Part shown: piece by piece, positions 37,388 through 44,856 of the stretch
Layout of the letters: each line of letters starts with the position of its first letter
Position numbering within the stretch: position 1 is the first letter of the stretch
Source of the DNA: Winogradskyella alexanderae
Lineage (GTDB): Bacteria; Bacteroidota; Bacteroidia; Flavobacteriales; Flavobacteriaceae
Reading direction: 5' to 3'
Assembly: GCF_020166335.1 (NCBI RefSeq)
Contig: NZ_JAIUJR010000004.1
Span: forward strand, 186,001-250,000
Length of the DNA stretch: 64,000 bases
Translations under genes and position numbers: made by a program
Notes under the pieces: generated by a model
Database searches by the model: none
Seen by the model: only the letters and a program-made list of their open reading frames with translations
What the model was told of the DNA's origin: nothing

Positions 37388-38434
37388 CTATTTAGTTGAT
37401 TCTCTCTCAACCAAATCCGTTGTAATAACAACCGTTTGATACTCTTCCTCCTGGTCCGTATTTTCAGATTCCAGCTTATCAATGAGGAGATGGGCCGCTT
37501 TTTCACCCATTTGTTGTGCATGCTGGCTAACTGTAGTTAAACCTGGGGTTGCATGTTTAGATAATACACCATCGGTAAAACCAATAACTTGTAAATCTTC
37601 TGGTACGCTTAAACCAAGTTTTCTAGCAACTTTCATTGCAGATAATGCATATAATTCATTGACCGCAAATACACCATCAATTTTCTGATTAGATTTAAAT
37701 AATTGGGTTATTTCTGATTCAAGAAGATCTAGGTGCTCCTCATAATCTAAGGTATCATCCATTTTAAGCATCAGATTAGATTCTAGAGTTAAATTGTGCT
37801 CGCTCAGGGCATCTATATAACCTTGTGTTCTCAATTTCCCAACACTTACATAATCTTTAGTAGTTATGAGGGCAATTGACTTACAACCATTTTCAATTAA
37901 CTTTTCTACGGCATTCTTAGCACCATTAAAATCGTTCACAATTACCTTATCACACTCAATCTCTGAAACAACCCTGTCAAACATAACAATTGGCATACCT
38001 TGATTTATCGTTGCTGTTAAATGGTGGTAGTCCTGCAACTGTTGTGTTTCCTTGGAAATAGAAATTATAAATCCGTCTATACTGCCATTGGCCAGCATCT
38101 CCATATTAATTACTTCTTTGGAAAAGGATTCATTCGATAATCCTATTATAACATTGTAACCTCTTTGATTAGCCACCAACTCGACCCCTCGAATAACCTT
38201 AGAAAAAAAATGATGGACAATTTCTGGAATGATTATACCAATGGTATTGGTTTTTCTGTTTTTAAGACTAAGCGCAATATTATTGGGTTTATAATTATAT
38301 AATTTGGCAAATGCCTGGATTTTCTGCTTAGTATCATCACTAATTTCAGGACTATCCTTTAACGCCTTTGATACGGTGGAAATAGACACATCCAATTCTT
38401 TTGCTATTTGTTTTAGAGTAATTTTTCTGTTCAT
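37388..38434 (-). CDS. LacI-family transcriptional regulator of the alpha-glucan locus
   Basis: A 348-residue LacI/GalR regulator. The N-terminal helix-turn-helix and hinge read ITLKQIAKELDVSISTVSKALKD, followed by a periplasmic-binding-protein-like effector domain (NTIGIIIPEIVHHFFSKVIRGVE and beyond). The ATG at 38432-38434 begins Met-Asn-Arg-Lys-Ile-Thr; an in-frame GTG 18 bases upstream is less likely. The gene lies between the catabolic operon and susC. The perfect CG-centred palindrome upstream of susC is its probable operator, and maltose or a maltooligosaccharide is the probable inducer. Regulation through LacI instead of SusR is common in flavobacterial alpha-glucan loci. Confidence 0.9.
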   Translation of the reverse strand: MNRKITLKQIAKELDVSISTVSKALKDSPEISDDTKQKIQAFAKLYNYKPNNIALSLKNRKTNTIGIIIPEIVHHFFSKVIRGVELVANQRGYNVIIGLSNESFSKEVINMEMLANGSIDGFIISISKETQQLQDYHHLTATINQGMPIVMFDRVVSEIECDKVIVNDFNGAKNAVEKLIENGCKSIALITTKDYVSVGKLRTQGYIDALSEHNLTLESNLMLKMDDTLDYEEHLDLLESEITQLFKSNQKIDGVFAVNELYALSAMKVARKLGLSVPEDLQVIGFTDGVLSKHATPGLTTVSQHAQQMGEKAAHLLIDKLESENTDQEEEYQTVVITTDLVERESTK

Positions 38435-38473
38435 ATTAAGTTTACATTGCACTGCTTATTTGCTAAGATAAGT

Positions 38474-38490
38474 CAAATTTAAGTTTTCGT
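38474..38490 (-). promoter_or_regulatory. Possible lacI promoter -7 element with operator half-site
   Basis: Minus-strand TAAATTTG (38481-38474) matches TAnnTTTG exactly, 40 bases before the regulator ATG. Directly upstream is ACGAAAAC (38490-38483), identical to one half of the palindrome at 38589-38606, which hints at autoregulation. No clear -33 element. Confidence 0.4.
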
Positions 38491-38588
38491 AATTTTTCGA
38501 CATTCTAATTTTATCGGTAAAAAACTGATAATTCCTCATCTTTTCTATCATTTTTTGTGATTGTTAATTTTTGTTAAAAAGTTTTTAA

Positions 38589-38606
38589 CACGAAAACGTT
38601 TTCGTG
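38589..38606. promoter_or_regulatory. LacI-type operator upstream of susC
   Basis: CACGAAAACGTTTTCGTG is a perfect 18-bp palindrome with the central CG typical of LacI/GalR operators. It sits 109 bases before the susC start and 155 bases before the lacI start. It is followed directly by a second, shorter palindrome GACATATGTC (38606-38615). Confidence 0.75.
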
Positions 38607-38640
38607 ACATATGTCATGTTTTTTAACATTTGTAACACGC

Positions 38641-38648
38641 TAATTTTA
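38641..38648 (+). promoter_or_regulatory. Possible susC promoter -7 element
   Basis: TAATTTTA at 38641-38648 approximates TAnnTTTG; the -33 region is only a T-run about 18-22 bases upstream. A start near 38655 would place the LacI-type palindrome about 55 bases upstream. Confidence 0.3.
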
Positions 38649-38662
38649 CATAGATTTAACTC

Positions 38663-38679
38663 GAGAAGTGAAAATATAA
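38663..38679. repeat. 17-bp repeat, copy 2 (leader of susC)
   Basis: GAGAAGTGAAAATATAA, identical to 37317-37333, in the presumed 5' leader of the susC transcript and in the same plus-strand orientation. The two copies therefore have opposite orientations relative to the genes they precede. Confidence 0.6.
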
Positions 38680-38714
38680 ATCAATTAACTAAGCAATTAA
38701 TTTAAAAACACTGT

Positions 38715-41612
38715 ATGAAAACATTCTTAAATGCTTTGCTCTTATGTCTCGTAATGGTGCCAGCAACCTTAATGGCGCAATCTACCGTTTCAGGAACAGT
38801 AACAGACAAAGCAAATGCAATGCCTTTACCAGGCGTTAACGTCATTATTAAAGGCACAACTAGAGGTACTTCCACAGATTTTGATGGTAATTATACTTTA
38901 GAAGTAAATCAAGGAGAAACTATCGTGGTTTCTTATTTGGGTTACACTACTCAAGAAATAGTTTATAACGGTGAGGCTACACTAGATATCGTACTTCAAG
39001 AAGATGCTGCGCAACTTGATGAAGTAGTCTTAATCGGTTATGGTGCTACAACAAAACAGGATGCCACTGGTGCTGTTGAAAAAGTAGGTGACGAAGAGTT
39101 TAACCGTGGTGCGATCGTTGCTCCTCAACAGCTAATCGCTGGTAAAGCTGCGGGTGTGCGTATCACAAGTGGCGGTGGTGCAGCTGGTGAAGGTGGTGAA
39201 ATTAGAATTCGTGGTGGTGCTTCATTATCTGCAACCAATGATCCACTAATTGTTATTGACGGTCTACCTATTGACCAACGCGGTGGTGCACAAGGAAGTA
39301 GAAATGCTTTAAATGCAATTAACCCAGCAGACATTGAAGATTTTGTTGTTTTAAAAGACGCCTCTGCAACGGCTATCTATGGTTCGCGTGCATCGAACGG
39401 TGTAATCCTTATTACAACGAAAAAAGGTACAGCAAATCAACCACTTCAGTTAGAGTATGGTTTACAAGCGTCTACAAGAAGAATTACAAATACTGTAGAT
39501 GTCTTAAATGCAAGTCAGTATAGAGAACTCGCTGAAGCGAATGGTGTTGATCCTGATACATTTGGAAACGCAAATACAAATTGGCAAGATCAAATCTTTA
39601 CAACTGGTATTGGGGCTATACATAACATTACGGCTTCTAAAGGCTATGAGAATTTTAACTTCAGGGTTAATTTTAACCATGTTTCTCAAGAAGGTCCATT
39701 AGATGGAGACTTATACGAAAGAAATGGATTTAATACCTCATTTGTTCATAGATTTTTAGACAATGATCTTAAACTAACTTTAGTTGCACGAGGTATCCAA
39801 GACGAGTACCATTACGCAGACGGTGGAGCAATTGGTCAAGCCGTTGCTTTTGACCCTACGCAACCTGTAAGAGATGAGAATGGTAATTTTACACAGTTAG
39901 GCGCGCCATTAGCTCCTTCAAACCCATTGTTTACCTTGGAAAACACAAATGATAGGCAAACAATTAAAAGAGCGATTGCGAATTTTAATATTGACTATCG
40001 ATTTTGGTTCTTACGCGATTTGAAATTTAACCTGAATGCTGGTATTGACTACGCTGAAAATGACGGATTTAGGTTTGCACCTGCAAACCCAAACAATCCA
40101 GATGCCTTTGCTTTTAGAGGATTCTCTTCTGGGTTAAACAGAAACACAGCTTTAGATTTCTTCTTTAACTATAAAAAGAATGTAGAGTCTATTAATACAA
40201 CATTAGATATTACAGCTGGTCACGCGTATCAAGAATTTTATATTCGCTCTAATATAGATCAAACCTCAGGACCAAACATAACTATTGATACTGATATTAA
40301 TAGAAATGCTCTAGAATCTTACTTCGCGAGAGCAAGTTTTGACATAGCTGATAAGTATCTTATCTCAGCAAGCTTTAGACGTGATGGATCTTCAAGGTTT
40401 AGTGAAGATAACCGTTGGGGGTCTTTCCCAGGTTTATCTGTAGGTTGGAAATTAATGAATGAAAGCTTTATGCAAGATTCATTCTTCTCTAATTTAAAGC
40501 TTAGAGCTGGTTGGGGTGTAACTGGTCAACAGGAAATTGGACAGAACTATGGTTTCTTAGGTTTATATACACCATCTAGAAACGATCAAGCAAATATTCA
40601 GTTTGGTACTGATGTTAATGGTCAACCCATTTTTATTCAAACATTAAGACCTGAAGGATTTGATGAGAATTTAAAATGGGAGGAAACAACACAGTACAAC
40701 GTTGCTATAGATTTTGGATTCTTTAACAACAGAATAACTGGTACCGTTGATGCTTATTACAGAGAGACTGAGGATCTTTTAGCAACTGTACCTGTACCTG
40801 CAGGTTCTAACCTAACAGATTTAATCACAACAAATGTTGGTGCAATTACAAGTAGAGGTATTGAGTTTAGTCTTAATGGTGTCATTGCTCAAAAAGAAGA
40901 TTTCGGGTGGGATACTAATTTTAACCTCACCTTCCAGGAGCAAGAAATCACTAAGTTAAGTTTAAGTGACGACCCTAACTTCTTTATACAAACAGGTGGT
41001 ATTTCTGGTGGTGTTGGTAATAATATCCAAATATGGAAACCAGGATTCGATCCTTCAACATTCTTTGTGTTCAGACAAGTTTATGATAACGATGGCAACC
41101 CAATTGAAGGTGCATACGTTGACGTAAATGGTGATAACCAAATAACTGAAGCAGACAGACAAGCTTACAAAAAGGCAACACCAGATGCATTCATTGGTTT
41201 CACCAACAACTTTAGATATAAGAGTTTCGACTTAAACTTTACCTTTAGAGGTAGTTTTGGAAACTACGTTTATAATAACGTGGCGTCTGATAGAGGGAAC
41301 TTAAATGCCATTATTGGTCAGCCCGGATACAATGCAAATCCACACGCAAGTATATTAGATACAGAATTTACTGGTCAGAACTTATTCTCTGATGCATACA
41401 TTCAACGTGCTGATTTTGTTAGATTAGATAACATTTCATTGGGATATACATTCCCATTCGAAAAGGTTAAACTTAGAGCCTCATTAACCGCTACAAATTT
41501 ATTTGTAATCACAGAATATGATGGTTTAGACCCAGAAATAGGAAATGGTATAGAAAACAACTTCTATCCAAGAACTAGAGATGTTGTATTAGGGCTTAAT
41601 TTTACATTTTAA
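38715..41612 (+). CDS. susC: SusC/RagA TonB-dependent outer-membrane transporter
   Basis: A 965-residue TonB-dependent transporter. The signal peptide ends around TLMAQ; a carboxypeptidase-D-like domain (STVSGTVTDKANAMPLPGVNV) of about 80 residues leads to a TonB-box/plug region (LDEVVLIGYG, then RIRGGASLSATNDPLIVIDG) and a 22-strand barrel that ends in an aromatic strand (VLGLNFTF). It imports glucan oligosaccharides across the outer membrane with the SusD lid encoded 5 bases downstream. Expression is probably controlled by the palindrome at 38589-38606. Confidence 0.95.
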   Translation: MKTFLNALLLCLVMVPATLMAQSTVSGTVTDKANAMPLPGVNVIIKGTTRGTSTDFDGNYTLEVNQGETIVVSYLGYTTQEIVYNGEATLDIVLQEDAAQLDEVVLIGYGATTKQDATGAVEKVGDEEFNRGAIVAPQQLIAGKAAGVRITSGGGAAGEGGEIRIRGGASLSATNDPLIVIDGLPIDQRGGAQGSRNALNAINPADIEDFVVLKDASATAIYGSRASNGVILITTKKGTANQPLQLEYGLQASTRRITNTVDVLNASQYRELAEANGVDPDTFGNANTNWQDQIFTTGIGAIHNITASKGYENFNFRVNFNHVSQEGPLDGDLYERNGFNTSFVHRFLDNDLKLTLVARGIQDEYHYADGGAIGQAVAFDPTQPVRDENGNFTQLGAPLAPSNPLFTLENTNDRQTIKRAIANFNIDYRFWFLRDLKFNLNAGIDYAENDGFRFAPANPNNPDAFAFRGFSSGLNRNTALDFFFNYKKNVESINTTLDITAGHAYQEFYIRSNIDQTSGPNITIDTDINRNALESYFARASFDIADKYLISASFRRDGSSRFSEDNRWGSFPGLSVGWKLMNESFMQDSFFSNLKLRAGWGVTGQQEIGQNYGFLGLYTPSRNDQANIQFGTDVNGQPIFIQTLRPEGFDENLKWEETTQYNVAIDFGFFNNRITGTVDAYYRETEDLLATVPVPAGSNLTDLITTNVGAITSRGIEFSLNGVIAQKEDFGWDTNFNLTFQEQEITKLSLSDDPNFFIQTGGISGGVGNNIQIWKPGFDPSTFFVFRQVYDNDGNPIEGAYVDVNGDNQITEADRQAYKKATPDAFIGFTNNFRYKSFDLNFTFRGSFGNYVYNNVASDRGNLNAIIGQPGYNANPHASILDTEFTGQNLFSDAYIQRADFVRLDNISLGYTFPFEKVKLRASLTATNLFVITEYDGLDPEIGNGIENNFYPRTRDVVLGLNFTF

Positions 41613-41617
41613 AAAAA

Positions 41618-43555
41618 ATGAAGAATAATTATATAAACAACAAAGCTATGATGTTAAGAACAATTAAAAATTTATTTGTGCTCTTCACACTTGTATTTTT
41701 TGTACAATCGTGTGATCTAGACTTCCAACCAGAGGACGAGCGTCAATCTGCGGACGAAGCTCTAAGTGATCCGGCTTCTTATAAAGAATTCCTGGCTAAA
41801 ATTTATGCAGGTATTTCATTAAGTGGACAGCAAGGTCCTGCAGGCGCGCCTGACTTGGCTGGATTAGATGAAGGATTTTCCAACTATTTAAGATTATACT
41901 GGAAAATGCAACAACTTACAACCGATGAGGCAATTATTGGTTGGAATGATGGAACAATTCAAGATTTACATGGTCAAGTTTGGACTTCTGGTAACGAATT
42001 TATCAGAACAATGTATACACGATTAATGTATCAAGTAACACTATGTAATGAATTCCTAAGACAAACTACAGACGACAAGTTAAGTAGTAGAGGCATAGAT
42101 GATGCTTTAAGAGCAGAAATTCAAACTTATAGAGCTGAAGCACGTTTTATGCGTGCCTTAACGTACTGGCATGCAATGGATTTATTTGCTAATCCTCCTT
42201 TTGTAACAGAAGATGATCCAACAGGAGCTTTTTTACCGGAGCAAATACAACGGGCAGACTTGTTTGATTTTATCGAAAGTGAATTATTGGATATTCTTGA
42301 TGATATGGTAGCGCCACGTCAAAACGAATATGGAAGAGCAGATAGAGCAGCTGCTTGGATGGTTTTGGCAAAAATGTATCTAAATGCTGAAGTATACACT
42401 GGTACTTCTAGATATGCAGATGTTATAACATACATTAATAACATAACTAATGCAGGTTATACTATACCAAATACACCATATTTCCATTCCTTTTTAGCTG
42501 ATAATGACTCAAATGGAGCTCAAGATGAGGTTATTTTCACAATACCGTTTGATGGCTTAAGAACTCAAGCGTTTGGTGGTATGACCTTCCTAGTTCACGC
42601 TCCTGTTGGAGGAACTATGGATCCAGCGGACTTTGGAATAAACGGTGGTTGGTTCGGTATTAGAACTACACCAACATTTGTTGACCAATTTAACTTAGAT
42701 AATTTTGATCCAGAAGCAGCTACTAATGCAATTGGAACATTGTCTGAATGGGGACTTATTGGTAGTGGTACTCCAAATGGATGGGATGGCCCAGACATTC
42801 CAATGGCAGAGATTTCTGAAAACGTCTATCAAGGTTACATCAATTTTGTAGATGGTGAAATGAAATTTAGATTTAATAATGCCTGGGCTATTAATCTTGG
42901 TCTTGATGATAGTAGTGAAAATCCTTTTGCACTCGCACAAGATGGTCCTAATATTCCAGTTGAAGAAGGATTATTTAAAGTAACGCTTGACTTAAATACG
43001 TTGACATATTCTTTTGATTCGGTAGATGGACGTGAGTTGTTTTACACTGATGGTCAAAATAAAGACATTGAAGAAGTTGGTCCTTTTAACCAAGGTTATG
43101 CCGTTGCTAAATACAGAAATGTTGATGTAGACGGCAATCCTGGCTCAGACACTTCTGGAGATCATATTGACACAGATTTCCCAATGTTTAGATTAGCAGA
43201 TGCTTATCTTATGTATGCAGAAGCTGTATTGAGAGGCGGAGGTGGTTCTATGAGTACAGCTGTAGATTATATTAATGAAATAAGACAACGTGCTTATGGT
43301 AACGCAGCAGGTAATATTTCAGAATCTGACCTAACGCTAGATTTCATAATCAATGAGCGCTCAAGAGAGCTTTATTGGGAATGCCACAGAAGAACAGATC
43401 TTGTTAGATTTGGTCAATTCTCAGATGAGGGTGTTTGGCAATGGAAAGGTAATGTACCACAAGGTACAACTACTGAGTCTTTTAGAGACATCATGCCTAT
43501 ACCTGCTACCGACTTAGGTATTAATACTAATTTAACTCAAAATCCAGGATACTAA
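41618..43555 (+). CDS. susD: SusD/RagB lipoprotein with an inserted SusE/F-like starch-binding domain
   Basis: A 645-residue surface lipoprotein (signal ending FFVQSCDLDF); later Met codons at residues 11 and 12 could be the true start. N-terminal TPR-rich and C-terminal segments (FPMFRLADAYLMYAEAVLR, NEIRQRAYG, INERSRELYWECHRRTDLVRFG) are standard SusD. It is about 100 residues longer than usual because of an insertion at ~370-470 (EWGLIGSGTPNGWDG, MKFRFNNAWAINLG, GLFKVTLDLNTLTYSF) that has the pattern of a SusE/SusF starch-binding module. It forms the lid of SusC and binds maltooligosaccharides; the extra module would add a binding site. Confidence 0.92.
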   Translation: MKNNYINNKAMMLRTIKNLFVLFTLVFFVQSCDLDFQPEDERQSADEALSDPASYKEFLAKIYAGISLSGQQGPAGAPDLAGLDEGFSNYLRLYWKMQQLTTDEAIIGWNDGTIQDLHGQVWTSGNEFIRTMYTRLMYQVTLCNEFLRQTTDDKLSSRGIDDALRAEIQTYRAEARFMRALTYWHAMDLFANPPFVTEDDPTGAFLPEQIQRADLFDFIESELLDILDDMVAPRQNEYGRADRAAAWMVLAKMYLNAEVYTGTSRYADVITYINNITNAGYTIPNTPYFHSFLADNDSNGAQDEVIFTIPFDGLRTQAFGGMTFLVHAPVGGTMDPADFGINGGWFGIRTTPTFVDQFNLDNFDPEAATNAIGTLSEWGLIGSGTPNGWDGPDIPMAEISENVYQGYINFVDGEMKFRFNNAWAINLGLDDSSENPFALAQDGPNIPVEEGLFKVTLDLNTLTYSFDSVDGRELFYTDGQNKDIEEVGPFNQGYAVAKYRNVDVDGNPGSDTSGDHIDTDFPMFRLADAYLMYAEAVLRGGGGSMSTAVDYINEIRQRAYGNAAGNISESDLTLDFIINERSRELYWECHRRTDLVRFGQFSDEGVWQWKGNVPQGTTTESFRDIMPIPATDLGINTNLTQNPGY

Positions 43556-43573
43556 TTAACACGATAAATAAAA

Positions 43574-44770
43574 ATGAAAAAATTATCAATTTTAGGCCTT
43601 TTCATCTTTGCCTTAATAAGTTTTAACAGTTGTGAAACGGAAGATGATGTAGTTTTCACAACAGATAACAGTGGCGATTTATCTTTTACGAATAACTTCT
43701 CTGCTGAATATCTTTTGACACCACAAACTGCAGCTAACTTAGCTGAGCGTTTTACTTGGGACGATGCTGAAGTAGACGTACCTACTAATGTTACCTACCA
43801 ATTAGAAAAATCTAATACAGGTGATTTTACTGATGCTGAGACGATTGGTGCAACAACAGGAAATGAAATCTCTATTACTATTGGAGACTTGCTTTCTTAT
43901 GCTGCTCAACTTGGTTTAGATGCAGATCCAAACACACCAGCTCCAAATACGGGTGAAGTTTTCTTTAGACTTAAATCATTCATTGGAGACGGTAGTTTAG
44001 AAAACTTCGGGCCGGCTCAAGGATTGACCTTAGTAATGTTAGAAGTAACAGATACACAGGCAGCAGTTTGTGATTTTGATCAAAAATTTATGGTTGGTGC
44101 TGGAGTTAAATTTACAGGATGGGACTGGGCGACACCACAAAAGGCATTGTGTTCAGGAACAAACGTTTATACTATTAATGTAGATCTTATTAGTGTCAAC
44201 GATCCTGTTGTTGTTAATGATGGTAACTTTAGATTCTTTACAACTGAAACAGATTGGGGCTCAGGTATTAACTACCCAGGATATATTGCAGAAGGTTATA
44301 CTATAGATCCAATGTTTGAAGATGCTCAAGATGGTGATAACAACTTCTTGTTTACAGGTCCTTCAGGTAAGTATTTCTTAACTGTTGATGCATTAAATAA
44401 AACCATTACTCTAGACGATCCAACGCCACAAGGAAACTGTGATTTCGATCAAATGTGGGCAGTAGGTGCTGGCTTAACAGACGCTGGTTGGTCTTGGGAT
44501 ACTCCAGTTCAGTTAATGTGTGAAGGTGATGGCGTATACTCAGGTTGGGTAAATTATACATCTGATGGCGATGCTAACTTCAGATTCTTTACAACAGCAA
44601 CAGATTGGGGTTCAGGATTAAATTATCCGCATTTTGAAGGAGAAGGCTATACCATAGATGCTAACTTTGAAAATGCACAAGATGGAGATTTTAACTTTAA
44701 GTTTATTGGTACATCAGGGCAATACTATACTACTATAGATACCCTTAATAAAACAATTACTTTAGAATAG
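43574..44770 (+). CDS. susE: SusE-like starch-binding surface lipoprotein with two tandem modules
   Basis: A 398-residue lipoprotein (signal ending FNSCETE). After an N-terminal SusE-type Ig-like domain (FTWDDAEVDVPTNVTYQLEK) come two homologous modules at about residues 166-285 and 289-398. Both start CDFDQ, share GAG...GW.W.TP, NFRFFTT.TDWGSG.NYP, EGYTID..FE.AQDGD and end in NKTITL. They look like starch-binding modules; Trp and Tyr residues would stack on glucose rings. It lies 18 bases after susD and is followed by a strong terminator, so susCDE form one operon. Confidence 0.85.
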   Translation: MKKLSILGLFIFALISFNSCETEDDVVFTTDNSGDLSFTNNFSAEYLLTPQTAANLAERFTWDDAEVDVPTNVTYQLEKSNTGDFTDAETIGATTGNEISITIGDLLSYAAQLGLDADPNTPAPNTGEVFFRLKSFIGDGSLENFGPAQGLTLVMLEVTDTQAAVCDFDQKFMVGAGVKFTGWDWATPQKALCSGTNVYTINVDLISVNDPVVVNDGNFRFFTTETDWGSGINYPGYIAEGYTIDPMFEDAQDGDNNFLFTGPSGKYFLTVDALNKTITLDDPTPQGNCDFDQMWAVGAGLTDAGWSWDTPVQLMCEGDGVYSGWVNYTSDGDANFRFFTTATDWGSGLNYPHFEGEGYTIDANFENAQDGDFNFKFIGTSGQYYTTIDTLNKTITLE

Positions 44771-44809
44771 TCTAACAAACAATCTAAATAAAAACTATTT
44801 AAATTGAAT

Positions 44810-44844
44810 AAAGGCTATGTTATTTATTGACATAGCCTTTTTTT
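44810..44844 (+). terminator. Rho-independent terminator after susE
   Basis: An 11-bp perfect stem (AAAGGCTATGT at 44810-44820, ACATAGCCTTT at 44830-44840) with a 9-base loop, followed by TTTT. Confidence 0.9.
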
Positions 44845-44856
44845 AACATTTATGCT

